Shown here piece after piece: positions 24,662 to 38,698 of a DNA stretch of 64,000 nt (positions are counted from its first letter, which is position 1; each line of letters starts with the position of its first letter). The position numbers were made by a program, and so were the translations under genes. The notes under the pieces were generated by a model. The model was not told the origin of the DNA, ran no database searches, and saw only the letters and a program-made list of their open reading frames with translations. The stretch covers positions 3,906,001 through 3,970,000 of the forward strand of contig CM059625.1 of the NCBI GenBank assembly GCA_030435675.1. The letters run 5' to 3'. This DNA comes from Steinernema hermaphroditum (lineage: Eukaryota; Nematoda; Chromadorea; Rhabditida; Steinernematidae).

Positions 24662-27600
24662 TGCTGAAATGGACGAAACATCTACATGAAGTGTTTTGAA
24701 AGGAGAAGTATCACGCGCAGAAATACGAGTGGCAATAAACAAACATTTGAGGGAGGACTCGAGCCATTACAAGGGCACGCTACAAACCACGCGTAGTAAT
24801 GAAGGAGTAGCTGAAACAATTACGCGGTTACCTAGTAGTGTTTCTACAACTGGAAAACACCACTATGCAAAGCTCTACTCATACTGCACAGCCGCACGCC
24901 CTTAGACTGCCCACCCCCTCGAGCCCGCCCTAGGGTCATGGCTATTAGCATCCTTCTAATTACCGCACTTTCGCAGCGACACGTTTTGCGCCGATGTCCC
25001 AGGAATAATGAGAGGTTGCCGGAGTCGAGTACAACAATGCACGCCGAGATTAGACGCCCATATCGTCAAAGGTTATGAAAGGGGCCAGCGTAAGCTCCAG
25101 CCTCCAACGGAGCGTCGACCAATGGGCGGCGTTGAGGGAGGTGCAACGGCGACTTGAGTGACAAGAAGGCGGTGGCGGAATTCGAATTGAACGTGTATCA
25201 CAGGAGACAACACGCGATTACACGTGTAATCAGTAGCCGACAGACAACATAATTCGTTTAGTTATTTATGAGAAAACAAATGAGAAAACGTCTACGAAGA
25301 CAATGGTATAAAAATAGATCGTGTGATATTTGTGGAACAAGGAATTGAGGATCTTAGAGAGGACAGAATAAGAGATTGTGGTTGATTGCGAATTGGATCT
25401 ATGCCCGAATCAAGGCTATCTTGTAGAGTTGGCAATCTGTTCATGATAAGATATAATTAGCATACGCTTATAATAAGCGGTTTTGCTAGAAGCAGCAAAG
25501 CACACAAATAATGCGTCAGCTTGCTTCGAGTTTTGATAACCTCTTCTCCGAAGGGGCCGAAATTAAACAAATCGATGAATTCCTGATTTGGGGGTGACCA
25601 AGATTGAGCAATTCTTAGCAATGAGTCGAAGCCCGCCCAAGGCGAAATCAGCAGAATAGGAAAATTGTTGCGTTGGAGAAGATGACGTCGATTGGTCATT
25701 GTTTCATTTCTGTGGGAATTCAGGTGGGTGCCACAAAAGCCATGTAATTTAGCGTTGCACAAGACAAAAAAGGGACGTAGCTGACGTCAGATCAGGGTAG
25801 TCAAAAGGGTAAGCTATTTTCAGAATGTATTTTCGAAGGGAACCGTTTTGGGTGATCTCAAAAAGGACGTAAGTTCTGGTTAGCGAGATAGCGGGGATAT
25901 CATATCACATTTTTCAAAAATATTGTTATGTCCAATCCGTTCAGTTATGTTCCATAAGAAGAAGGCTATTTTTGTGTTTCTATATGATCTTGTATTTACT
26001 ATAGTTTATGCCCAAAAAATAGTAAGCTCTCCGCGAGTGTTTACTTTATTCGATCGTACTCATATCATGTGCCCGCGTTCCAGCAAAACAACACGTTCAC
26101 CGATGGTCTAACTACAAGTGTGGGAAGTGGACTACAATTGACAGCTTTTTCCATCTTATCAAAACATGTAATCGAGGGAGGTGATTAGAGACGATCACAC
26201 TGAAAGCCATGTATTACAAACTTAAAGAAAAGGGTATAAGGACATCAAACTTTCGCACACTCAAGTACACACTACGAAAAATAACCATCATATACATTTT
26301 TCGCGAACGTAACCGTGCTTGGAAATGGTGGATTTTGCCGAACGCCAGAGTGCAAGAACAAAACAAAGTGCATCGATATCTAAGCTGAATGATCGAGGTT
26401 AACCGCCTGCGTACAGGACACATATGAAAGGGAAATGCCCGGCGTCTCAAAATTTTCTACTTAATGATGTACTGCGGAGAAGTCTACAATGTACCATAGC
26501 ATATCTTTCTGCCAACCTTATGTTCTACATTTACAAAGAGAAACAGACATCCCCTCTACACTGAGATCCGATGGATCTATTGAACTTTGTGTGTGAGTTT
26601 CCTCAGCAGTTTGTCAGCAGCTTTCAGAGCGCCGACAAAATAGAGAACCGAACCGGTAGGGAACCGACATAGAGCGATTTCAAATGAAACACGCTTTCAA
26701 TGAGCATAACAAAGACAGTTAATATGCCACCGTTTCAGTAGGACTCTGTCCCTGCATGTGTTTTTCATGGTGTTTGGGTCACTTTTAACCTACTTTCGGA
26801 ACCCATTCTTGTCGTCTGTGGGGCTATGGTACCGCCACCTCAAAATACTTTAGGACTTCGGTGTGTTTGCCGCTGATAAGTAGTGTTTTGTGTTTGTACT
26901 TAGCGCCAAAAACGGTGCAAATGCTGCCGCGTTTACAGACTGAAAAGACATATTGAATCAACTAACCAGGTAGATCGTCTTTACCGAAGACTAAGCATGA
27001 ACAGCAGTATTATTTAATGGTTAAATTTCTGAAATTTTTGATATGTTTACTATACCTACTCACATTCGGTGCTGTGTATTTAAAATCAGGCTCTCAATTC
27101 TGCCCAAAAGCCCTCTAATGGCATCATATATTGTGGAACGAAAAGTCCCAACCTAAATCAGAGAACACGGCTATTTCATTTCCGGGCTTTGAAACTATTC
27201 CCAAGGGGTCAAATTAGCACTTTATCCATCATTTGCAACGAACGTTTTAAAACAAAGATCTAAAACGTGTTGAAAGTGTGAAACGACTAAATCCATAATT
27301 TGTGCAAAAAAAACGGTGCGGGATTATCTATTTTTAACTTCGACGTCACACTTACTACCCCCAGAAAAGTGGAGTTTTTCATAACTCACGGATACTAGCC
27401 TACCGAACTCGTCCAGAGATCAGTTCAGTGAACATTGATTTGTGTCAACTTTGATCGACGCTTTTAAAAAGTGCAACCGCAGATATGTGCGATCTGTAAC
27501 GTTTCCGCATCTGCCATAACTGTTCTACCGCTAAAGTGCACCTCAAAAAGCCATTGTCATCAGTTCAAACAAACGCGGAACATTCCATTTTCGTTCATTG

Positions 27601-27877
27601 CTCGCGAACAATGAAACGTGTGTAAGGGTGTTTTTGAACAATGCAATGAGTCCGCCGAGGCAGTAAAATAAGATATCTGGGAAGGTGTTTATTAATCTTT
27701 CTTTGCCTAAGGCACGCAATCAAAAGGCCACGGCGTTTCCCATAGAACCCGACTGATATTTTGCTCACGCAACAACGAGATTACACACAACGAGTGGGGG
27801 TATAAAAGAGAGAAATGGAGAAGGAGTAGATGAGACCCGTTAAAACAGATAATGTTGACATGACCATTATAGTTCAC
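24662..27877. other. Non-genic stretch between peptide gene and P-glycoprotein
   Basis: No supported gene. The region at 24880-25200 is GC-rich and may be the promoter of the peptide gene. A 101-codon minus frame at 25457-25762 has no start context or homology and is left out. The rest is AT-rich. Confidence 0.4.
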
Positions 27878-30800
27878 TTAATGGCTTTTGAGGTCCTGCT
27901 TTCGGATGAGCTCCGCGTAGAGACCGTCCATTTGCATGAGTTCGACGTGCGTTCCCGCCTCGACCACCCGGCCCGCTTTGATGAAGTAGATTTTGTCGGC
28001 GTGCTGAATGGACGACAGTCTGTGCGCGATGGTAATGCACGTTCGGCCGGCGCTGGCGACGTCAAGTGCGTCTTGGACCGCCTGAAATGTTCGGTTTACA
28101 TGGACATATGGCCTATGATGTCGAGACAGAAATTCGACGCCAGTGCATAACGCTAGATGGACGTGTATGTAAAAATAAAAATACATCTGATGTCAGCGGA
28201 AACGAAAACATCATGACTCAATGTACGCGATCTTCTCATATTCGAGAACAGCGTGCGGGGTAACCTCCGTACTTTGCTGATCCAATTACGGCAAAGTCGG
28301 GGGAGATGAGCTGCGGTTAAAGCTCACTGGATGAATAGGAGAATAACGCGTGTTTACTTTTTCTTTTGTCGGTCGAAAAAATGAAAGTTCATGTGAAAAT
28401 GACCAATGTTAAAGGTTATATAGGCTACTCATATAGGCAGCACTTACCCTCTCACTCTCGGCGTCCAGAGCACTTGTCGCCTCATCGAGCAGCAGAATCT
28501 TCGGGTCCCTCACCAGAGCTCTGGCTATAGCGATTCGCTGCTTCTGACCGCCAGACAATTGAGCGCCTTTCTCGCCCACTTCCGAATCATAAGCCAGCGG
28601 CATGGCTTCGATAAACTTCGCAGCGTTCGCCATCTTACAAGCTTTCTTGACATCGTCGATTGTGGCATCTGGTACGCCAAGGCGAACGTTGTCGTAAATA
28701 GAGCCAGAGAATAGAACGGGTTCTTGTCCGACGAGGGCCATCTGACTGCGAAGATTGTCGAGCGACATGGTTCTCACATTCGTTCCATCGACGTTCTGAA
28801 GTTAAGGGCTACTCTATCCAGACAAAACACAGTTCCATACCACAGTACCACCCTGGTAGTCATAGAACCTTTGGAGAAGGTTGATGGTTGTGCTCTTTCC
28901 TCCTCCAGAAGGTCCAACCAACGCGATCGTCTCACCGCGGTTTGCCTTCAGATTCAGTCCGTTCGTAACTTTGACATGCGGCCTAGAGGGGTAGGAGAAT
29001 TGGACGTTATGAAGCGAGACATTGCCGGCGATTTGCTATAAATCGTTGTGAATACCGAAAATGGGCAGGAGTGCCTACGATTTTCTCTCCGACACTAGTG
29101 TCACCGGTCACCGATTTCGCCTCAATCAGTTCAAGTAGACTTTCGGCGGCAACTCCCGCTTGCATGAAGTCTCCAAGAGATGAGGACATGAAGACAACAC
29201 ACCAACATGCGCACTCAACTAAGGTCGCAACACTGCAAAAAAGCTATGTAAATAAGTGTTCTCAGGATACACACTTTACATATAGACGCTCTCCGGTGTT
29301 GAATTGCCATTGTAGATCATAACGATGCCGATTCCAAAACAGACTACGTCTGCGAAGTACATGAACGATTGGGCGCAGGCGAACATTAGTCCATCGAAGT
29401 AAGAAACCTAAAAGTTACAGACTGTTATACATTCCATGCTATACATGCTGTTTCCGAAGATGGCCCATTTTCCCAGAATCTGTCCGTTGTTGCTCTCTAG
29501 AGAACGATAGCGCATGTTCAGGTTTGCAATGGGTCTGATACTGGCGTGCCGTTCGGTCACTTTTAGTTCACAATCAGTTTATTGTTTTGAGTGCAACTCT
29601 CGTTCAAAAACGGCTCAAATAGTCGACTCGCGTGTGTTATTCACTATGTCACACAATGTTCAAAGCCCGCTTAATATTACCGTAATCATGTTGAGAAAAA
29701 CACATTACTCATGGGGCAGGCGATCAACATACATTTCAAATGTTAGCATAAAATAATATCGAGCAGCAGATGTTCCCCGGTAATTTTTACCGATTGCCTT
29801 TCTAAATGTTCGCTTGCATCCATGAACTATCAGTTGCATGTGGTATTTGAGGAAGCTAGCTGCTTTTAGCTAGTTGATCTCCAAAAACCTCGTTATGATG
29901 TCCTCCAGAAGAGCATAGTCTATTGCCAAACCTATTCACGTTCAATGAAACTTAGCGATCGTTCATGTCAGTTAATATAGACGGGTGATGCTATGTCATA
30001 TTGATGACCGTCTTTTTCGTAGAACACATGATAAACCCATGCCTTTAGCTGCAGCAAAGCTTCCTGTTTACAGTGACGTTGCTTGAAAAAAGACGTTTTG
30101 TTTGTGCGCATGAAGCCCCAACGCATAAGGCTCAAAGAACTTTCGATTCCTCCGACGCACGCTTAATCCCCATATGATGCGTTTCCGACAAACCAACCTT
30201 CGAATGAATCGCCAACTGGTCGTCGATATGACGCGCATAACGTTCGAAAAATGTCGTCTCACGCGTCAACAGCTGAATTGTCCGCACTTGCTCGACGATC
30301 TCGATGGCCGACTGGAAGATATAGTTGATGAACAAAAGGACTTGGGGATGATGGACATACTTTCGACAAGTCATCATTATCGAACTTGCTGTACTGGCTC
30401 ATCTTGTGACTGAAGAAGAAGATCATGAGGCAAAGTATGATCAGGAGGGCCACGCCGGCTAAGCCAAGAGCCCAGTTCATGATCAGAGCGGCTATGATTG
30501 TGACTATGATTGCGATAGCGTTATTCGCAATGTGAACCATTCGGTTGTCCAGGGCCTGAAACGATAAATGCATTGATATCTTGTTTCGTTATTACTTTTT
30601 TATAGAGCAAATATGTTCGTCTTCTCTGAAATTTGAAGAGTCCGTAACGCTGCCTTACATTCAGTGAATTTTTCATGGAAGCCAAAAAAGAAAACGCCAA
30701 ATAATCCGCTACAGTAATCCGAACAACGAATTCATCATAGTGCCCTGTGCTCAGATATAACTCCATTCTTAGAATTTAACCTCCGCGTTGTTCTCTAACA

Positions 30801-33800
30801 GAACAACAGATTTAAGATTTTAAGAATTTTTTAACAGATTTCCGCAAAGAAAGGGCATCAGTGGGCATCATCAACTTCTGTGGTTTGTTACTTGGCCTAC
30901 TCAAACACTATAGATCTACGTAGCGACTCATAAAAAGACGTGCCTTGAAAAGTTATAATTTACACAATTTGGAACAGCCACTTACACCTTTGAGCATCGG
31001 CGCGCTGGACGAGATCGTTGTGATCACGTTCGGAGCACTCATCTTTGGTCTATCGAAGAACGAAGCATCCTGATAGAGAATGTTCGTGAACGCCCTTATT
31101 CTGAACGAGTCCACCACGTTTTCGGCGGTGTACCCAAACATTGTCGCCTAAACAATGAGCTACGATCACTTCTTGGAATGATAACCTACACCTCCCAAAA
31201 GACCCAATGACGTGACCACTCCAAGGCTGCAACTGAAGATCACGAATCTGATGAGACTTGCCATGTAATCGGGATCGTCCCTGTTCTTCACTGTATTGAA
31301 AGCGTCACCGAGAAGAAACGAGTAGAGTGGCAGTTCGAGGCCACGAATGCCAGTGAGAATAAAGGCGATAATGAGTTGGGGATACGTTCCTCGGCAATTT
31401 GCGTAAAGTCGAAATATTCCGTGACGTTTCTTGGACGCAACGATTTCTTCAGCTTCGTCGATCTTAGTGATTGTGGCAGCTCGGTTGCCGCGTTGGCGTA
31501 TGCTCGCTCGATCAGCTGTTAGTACTGAGCGGTTGCTTGAGCGAATGCTGAACACATCAAATGCATCGAAAGTCCCCAGCAAGAAAGGCATTCTCGAACC
31601 CCACCACCAGATCTGTCGCCAAACCGTTCATAACCGACGGTCGCCAAGATCGTCCTTGGTGGTTATGAACGGCGTTGATGACCGTCGGTGATCGGCTATC
31701 GGCCCTTAACTTACATGCTCCTTTGGAACTCATCAATCTCGTCTGCGTTCTTCACGAACTTCTCCTCATCTTTTGAAGGTTCCGTCTCTTCAACTTCCTT
31801 GAACTGCTGTGCTTTCACGAGCTTAGCAAAAACGCCGTCCTCCAACGCCATCAATTCCGAATGAGAACCTACAGAACACCGTCGCACATGTTCAGCTTGG
31901 TAAAACTACCTGATTCAATGACAACACCACTGTCTATCACACAGATTTTGTTGACATCTCTTAAAGTGGACAGGCGATGAGCGATGACGATAGTCGTCCG
32001 GCCTTCAGAGGCTTTCTTCAGTGCGTTCTGAACAATCGTTTCGCTTTCGGCATCCAATGCACTGGTTGCTTCATCTAGGAGCAGGATCTTCGGATTTCGA
32101 GAGATCGCACGCGCAATTGCAATCCTCTGCTTTTGACCTCCGGAAAGTTGGACCCCACCGGCTCCAATTATGGTGTCGTATTTCTAAATGGTCCGGCTAA
32201 TCGTGAGCGACGATATAGATCAGATTTTGTAAAGAAGTTTTTGCAAAAATCTTACATCGCTTAAAGCCATGATGAAGTCATGAGCATTGGCCATCTTGCA
32301 CACTTCCACCATCTTCTCATCGGAAATGTCGGGATTTCCCAATCTGATGTTCTCAGCAATGGATCCATTGAAAAGTGTGGGTTCTTGCTCGACGATTCCC
32401 ACAATGTTTCTGAGGTTGCAGATATTAATATCTCTGACATCTATTCCGTCGATGAGCACTTGTCCAGAACTGCATTCATACAGACGAGTTAGTAGACCGA
32501 TCTGAAACAAACCATTGATTATCTGTTTGGGTATTCAACACCTACCGATGTGCTCTTACCGGAACCACTGTGACCAACTAAGGCTACCGTGTCTCCAGAG
32601 TTAGCCGTCCACGAAAGACCGTGCAGAACTTTGTGGTCCTTCCTTGTCGGATAGGAAAAGTGCACGTCCTTCAGTTCGACCAGTCCCTTTGGGTTATCTA
32701 TCACTTTTCCTTGCGCATTGCTGGAGTCGATTTGTGGCACCTTAACAAGACACCAGCATGGAATGACGACAACAGTTGACATACTCGGTCGATGGTTTTG
32801 TAAATAATCGCTGCGGCGACGCGGGCTTTGAGTACAGTAACCAGGTGGGGACTTACAACACCGAGGAAGTACGATCCAAACAGGATTGCTACGGCGACGA
32901 TGAACATGTTTCCCGGTTCGTCTGTCAGCCCGTCGTGATAGACCTTGCCGCCATAGCTGGAATATAATTTATCAGCACTGGCTATGTGTACATCTATTAT
33001 CAAATGACGCTCTTTTACGCCTGGAGAACTCTTTCTCGAAAAAGTAAACTTACTAGAATCCACCTCCAAAACTGAAGTACAAAATGATGAAGAAGATGCC
33101 ATCAAACAGTCCATTCCAGAAATATGTCATGATCGCATGGAACCGTCCCTTCTTCAATACATCCTTGAATCGTTCAATCATCGTCGGCTGACCATTGCAC
33201 GACGAAACGGTCTTCACGTTCAGGATGCACTCTTCCATAATTCCACCGGCCTTTCCGACAAGATACATCTGTTTGATCGCCGATGAATTGATTAGCTGAA
33301 GGAATCCAATTGAAAAAACTATGTTAGCTAGATATCCCTGGTACCCTGGCCATGAAAGACATCAAAATAGCGCTGGCCGGTCCAACGCCGACCATCATAA
33401 AACTCATTTTCCAGTCGTAAATGAACGCAATGACTACGGTGGTTATGTACATGGTGAGACTTCTGCTGAGGAGGCCGATTTTGTCGCCGATACCGTCACG
33501 AACTCGGTCAATATTTCTGAAAGGTATACCCTTAGAAATGTCTTAGGCTTAGCCAGTTCCTTACTCATTCAGTTGAGTGATGAGCGTTCCGGCTTTTTGT
33601 GTGTCCATCCATCCGGCGTTCTGTTTCAATATAGATTCTATATATCGTTTTCGCATATTGCACACAATATGTAAACAAGCAAATTTCAAGCAGAAATACT
33701 AAAAATGCGTTTATCACTAAACGATGACTTATGATCTTACTTGTAGAAAAGTGAATATGAGAAGGAAGACGCCTAAGCCACCAAACAAGGCAACATTAGT

Positions 33801-35812
33801 GTATCCGTCGTTCCATAGCTTCTCTGAGTGATACGTCTAGAGAGTAAATAATGGTAATATGGTAGGTAAACGGGGTCTCAAGGTCTTACATTGCCACTCA
33901 GCACTAAAACGTTGATCATTCGACCGTTGATGAGAACGAACATGGGCTGTGCGATGCCGCAGATGATCGAGAGGAATATTCCAATAGCAACATATATTTT
34001 GTCGAGAGTGGAACCGAACCGAAACTGAAATGAATAAGTTATATTTATATCAGACTGTGTTCAACTGAAAAATCGAACATATCGCCGTAAGAAACAGCAC
34101 TGATGCATCGGTGATGACTGTTCTCATTCACAATTCAAAACTCAAAAGAAAAGGAAATTGTATACATATTTCGTGTTATTTGTGATAGGGACTAGAACAC
34201 TTGCGCCCGTGAATGCGGTTCTGAGACGAGGCAGAAGTGATTGTATGGAAATTTGACCGGCAGGCTGTTGATCGTCATTGCTGTTAACCTGCCTTTCGTC
34301 TATTGCAGGATAAAGCAAAAACGACAACTTTGGGACTGTCTTGGACGACCATTGCTTAAATTGGATCTGGTAATAAGCCGGTCTCAATTTACTCGCTTTT
34401 GTGCCGTTATCTACGCAAAACTGAACGCGGACTGGCTGCTAAATAGGACAGAGATATTTGACAGCGCTTTATCTACTTCACAGTAAAAAAAGCTTTGTAC
34501 AAAGCTGTTGGACTCTCACTCGTGTCACGGTGGCGAGCGGTCGGTCCCTCCGGTCGCTCTCTGAGCGTCGGGTTGGTCAGACAGCAAACCCTGTGGCAGT
34601 TGTGACTGTTCCGGCTTCCAGAGGGAATTCGGACACCCGGAAGCCGTAGTCCCACCACCGCTGACAACAAGATGCCCGACGCCAGGAATCCGACGCCCGA
34701 CGCTGCGTGAGATGTCATCCCGAAGGACGCCGACGCTCTGAGGACCAGCGAAGACGCAACTCCCGGACCACGGACCATCAGATACAAGCTCAGAAGCGTC
34801 CGCTGTGCCGCAAACGATATTCCGCTGCCGTAGCTGAAGATTTGCCGATTCCCAGATGCCCCGTGAAGTGCGCCGTCTACGACCGGTTCGACATCTACGC
34901 CGCACCAGGGATGAAGTCGTCTGTCAGACATCCTCTGTTTGTCTATTTTCGGTGTCGCGCAAGGCATAATGCCTTTGATTCGCGAAATAAAGTTGTGAAG
35001 TTGTGAAGTTGTGAACAAAGCTGTTGCGTTTGAGCACAGAAATACGAATACGCGTTGCTCTCTGTTTTGAAATAATCCGCTTGTTTGGGAGAAATGGCAT
35101 TGTGTGGCCGGCACAAAACGCGCTGTCTGTTGTGTCGAGCGATAGCTGATAAGCCCTGCAGGCGATACCCAGACAGTGGAATATAAACACAAAGCGTGCA
35201 CAGATGGTTTTCTGATGTCGAGCAGATTTTATCCTCTTCGAAGGGATCACAACGAACCTGGATTGTTTGCTTTGAACATATTGATGACAGTATCGTATCT
35301 ACGTTGTGTGTGCAATAAACACAAAATTCCATGTTTTTGATGGTTAAATTAATGGTCGAAGGATTTCACTGCCCGCTGGGTCTTGTGATTTTATGGCATT
35401 TTCAAAAGAAAAAGCTGATGTTGTCGATAACAGACATCACTGATCGAACTATGAGGGCCAGAAACGAACAATCCAAAAAAGGTGTACCGTTATCAATTTC
35501 ATATATATTTTTAGAACAAATCTGTGTGCTATAGAACATTCTTTCTAAGACAAGAACTGAAAGATAAATGTCCATGCATTGTACAACTTACAAGCTCGGT
35601 AAAGCTGACAGGTCTTGCATCGAGCTTCTCATTTGCCAAATCACTTCTGAAACGATTTGACTAACTTCCTAGTAAGACAAAGCATTCACTTACCGACAAA
35701 GCAATAAATTAAACCACTTATCAATACCGGTCTGCTCAAAAACTTGCTCATCGCCATCCTCAAACTTCGGATCCTTCGCTTTTCCGTTTTCCTCCTCCAT
35801 GGTGACCGTCAT
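27878..35812 (-). CDS. P-glycoprotein (full ABCB transporter, about 20 exons)
   Basis: An ATP-driven exporter of lipophilic compounds in the plasma membrane; nematode relatives affect drug sensitivity. The order TMD1-NBD1-linker-TMD2-NBD2 is complete. Exon 1 (35694-35812) starts [11 protein letters not shown]; a second in-frame ATG lies at 35800. It joins in phase to 35592-35646 and then 34024. NBD1 shows Walker [10 protein letters not shown] (near 32560), signature LSGGQ (near 32140), Walker [17 protein letters not shown] and the H-loop VIAHRLS. NBD2 shows GPSGGGKST (near 28890), [31 protein letters not shown] and [10 protein letters not shown], ending DLKSH. All catalytic motifs are intact in both halves, so both ATP sites should work. 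Intron 2 is 1.6 kb and carries an inserted element; the intron before the final NBD2 exon (about 28083-28448) is also long. Individual TMD2 exon edges near 29.4-30.2 kb are my least certain. Confidence 0.95.
31622..31690. repeat. Compound short hairpin in a P-glycoprotein intron
   Basis: The segment contains CCGTTCATAACC and its exact complement GGTTATGAACGG, plus CCGACGGTC and its complement GACCGTCGG, in an interleaved arrangement within an intron just before the TMD2 exons. It may be a remnant of a small inverted-repeat element. No function is implied. Confidence 0.5.
34499..35026 (+). mobile_element. Probable retroposon insertion with 12-bp target duplication
   Basis: A GC-rich island of 504 bp (34511-35014) is flanked on both sides by the identical 12-mer ACAAAGCTGTTG (34499-34510 and 35015-35026). 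Its right end reads AATAAA followed by about three copies of the octamer AGTTGTGA, directly against the second 12-mer. A tandem-repeat tail abutting a target duplication is the hallmark of target-primed non-LTR retroposition. It lies in intron 2 of the P-glycoprotein gene, in the opposite orientation. Several overlapping long frames exist (99 codons plus, 242 codons minus), but none looks like a reverse transcriptase. It could be a SINE or a 5'-truncated non-LTR element. Confidence 0.65.
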
Positions 35813-38312
35813 TTTGCGGCTGGACGCGTTGTCTCTAAAAGAACAGATGTCGACCGTCCCTAGAGTACGACACGATCGTTCATATACATAATACTTGCCG
35901 ACGCGTGCGCCGCTTAAAAGTCAATCTGGTGTAAACAGAACAGGAGGATTGTCTAACAAAAGTAGAACCAGCTTGTTAATCCTATTAATTTGCGATAGGG
36001 GTGCGACCTTCCGATTGCAGTGATATCATACTGTGTTAGCTATCCTGAACTAGCGATCTTTCGGCCGCTCTTTGCCTCTTCCTCAACCGCTTTGTGTTGA
36101 CTTTGGAAGGCGATCAGGGCGACCCTCGAGATCGGTGAGGGCGGCGGCGATAATCAGTTTGTTGTATGTTCGCAGTGCACTTTGAGGGTTGCCCCACGGG
36201 ACAGGAAGTGATCATGGAATCATAAATTAAACTACAGACAATGCACCAGTCCACAATCCTTCTTATATATTATTCACTATATCAATATCACAATAATAAG
36301 TGCTTGGCATTCTAACAACATCAGAAATAAGGCTCAGTTTTTCTGTGCATAGAGCAATTTGAAGCCCAGGTTTACTGATTGAATAATTGAATACGTTCCG
36401 TGGTATAAAGATTTAAATCTAATCCACGTTCAAAAAAACGAATACATCAGGCAGTCATTTTTCGATCGGTCAAGTTTTTGTGTGTAGGAACGGATCAATT
36501 ATTCAGAAGTCTATCGAAATGTGGTTATTCTGCGCTTTTCCACTTATACAGGAAGCCGCTTGAAATTCATGTGAGACTAAGCGTATCTTATCTGGGGTGC
36601 AAGAGGCAGGATTTGTGATCCTTTTACAGTATAGAACTGTAAGAGAACTATTTGAGTAGATATCGATAGGAATCACACTCAAAGAATATATAGAACAAAT
36701 GACAAACGACAGAATTCGGACAACAGCCATGCTAATTGGATCCGTCTTCCTGGTGGCTGATAAGGACTAGAAGTGAAGAACGGGTTAAAGGTTAAAGTGA
36801 ACAGCTGCAGTGACCTCGAGAGACACCACCATAATCAAGAATTTCTTAAGTGAGCAATTCTTGCGTAATCTAGGGCAAACTTTCAATGCTAATACAGCCA
36901 TTTCGCGCTCAGATGCAGGAAAGCATGAATGACGAATTGCGGTAGACTCTATCGGATACACCCAATTGTAACTAAAAAACTTGGTATGCCCTCATTTTGT
37001 TCATGAATTAAGTCGTCTAGCGAACCGGATTTCTGGAAGCGAAAGTTCAAGGTGGGCTGGATCTGGAACATCATAACGATATATACCAAAGCCATTATAT
37101 TTGATGTTGTCAAAATAGGGTAATTTAGGAGAAAGGTCTAGATTTCTGTCCAAAAGGGATCATTATTGTGGTGTGAATGCAACGTGACTTTTCAATTAAA
37201 TTTTTACGGCAAAGAACAATTTAAAGTGCACAGAAAAGGAACGCTTGTGGGAGGATGGACCGGTTCCTGTAAGTTCTTTGCGAGATAAGAAATTTTGCGC
37301 AACATTTTCTTGAAACTTGTCAATCCGCAGTGGAACGAACTGTTGAATTTCGAAGGAAAGTAGTACGACAGCCACCAATGATCGACTGTCAAGAGCAACA
37401 CACAAATACATATGAGCTTATATGGCATATAGATTATTATACACATAATAGTCCGGACTAGATTTTACACCGATCACGAGATGAGGAAGTAATTCTAGAA
37501 AACGCGACATACACCTACTGACAAAGATCTCATTAAGATCGCGACGACGGGTTCCCAGTAGAACACGTCAATAAAAAGAAACTTCAGACCTCAAATTGAA
37601 ACGAGACAACCATCGTAGAAAGGATAGCAATTCTCCACGACACAAATAGCAAGTAACCTTGATGAAACAGTGACTGTTGCACTTTTGATCAAACAAATCG
37701 AAGGCGCAAATTTATGTCCAAAGTACAGTATGCAACAAAAACATTTGGCCGCCAAATTGATCGAAACGTAGTTACAAAACTTCCGCGTACTGCGATCATG
37801 GCGATGAAGGACGTTTACTCAAATGGCCTTTCGTGCGAAACTCTTGGCGGGGAATGTTTTCTTTAAAAGGGCATCTTATCGAGCGTTGTGTTCTGATCAG
37901 CCAGTGTTTTTTAGATTCGCGCAGAACTCTTGAAATTACCTGTTTATGAACAACTATTAGTGGAAATTGAATTTTGGGGAGCAATAAATGTAACAGTTCT
38001 TTCCGGGTATAACGATCTGAGATTATAGCAAGATCTGATTAACCTTTGGTTTACCTTGAAGAAGCGGTCGGTCTTTATAAAAAAAACAGGCCCATGGAAA
38101 GCGGAATTACATGCGAGGCCAGCTCCATATTGAAAAGTGGAGTAGCACTATATAATCGACTCCTTCTTGCACACATTATAAATATAGCACAGACGATGAA
38201 CAGCACTTAAAAAGGAAGCGGCATCATATGGTTCCAAGGAGCGAAAGTGACGAAAAGCCTTTATAACAACCGACACGCGATCGCCTCAAGCGGACATAAA
38301 CCTCCTTATCAG
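35813..38312. other. Non-genic stretch upstream of P-glycoprotein
   Basis: No convincing gene. One 75-codon minus frame (36503-36730) begins with a signal-peptide-like stretch (MAVVRILSFVICSIYSLSV) and could be a tiny secreted protein, but it lacks homology or splice support. The segment nearest 35813-36200 should hold the P-glycoprotein promoter. Confidence 0.4.
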
Positions 38313-38420
38313 TCAATGATCGGAAGATCCGAAGACCGTGTTGTCAGGTCGAAAAATCGCCAGTGCGGCCCCACGCCGACATAAGAGCAGACGTTCCCGG
38401 AACGGCGATGTCGATTCTTT
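38313..38420 (-). pseudogene. Possible exon with LAIFRPD motif
   Basis: The minus-strand frame ending at 38313 closes with ALAIFRPDNTVFGSSDH and a stop. Its core closely matches LAVFRPDYTFM of the small secreted protein at 24291-24661, and its GC content is higher than the flanks. No signal-peptide exon could be linked to it, so it is either a last exon of an unresolved peptide gene or a relic. Confidence 0.3.
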
Positions 38421-38698
38421 TGAAATAGAATAACTTTCAACAATATTTGCATGCAAGACATTGTAGTTTTCTTGACTCATAGGATCGCTTTTGTTTTGAA
38501 ACCTTTTGAGCGTGAATCTTTCATTCACGTCCCATGCTGCTCCATCGGGTGAGTCACTGTCATTGTCGTCCTTTGGTTTCCCCGCATAACCCTAACTTTT
38601 GACCTTTGTTTGTGTGTGGAAGTGGTCGTACAGGGTGATCTGTACCCAGAGTTCCGAATTGTACATGACTGAGTGATGTGTGTACGCACCTTCGACAA

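Noticed and set aside
25457..25762. 101-codon minus frame or structured RNA
   Set aside because: No resemblance to snRNA, SL RNA or snoRNA consensus that I could find, and no coding support.
34473..35201. 242-codon minus-strand frame in a P-glycoprotein intron
   Set aside because: It overlaps the GC-rich retroposon in antisense, has no motif and extends past the element boundary; composition explains it.
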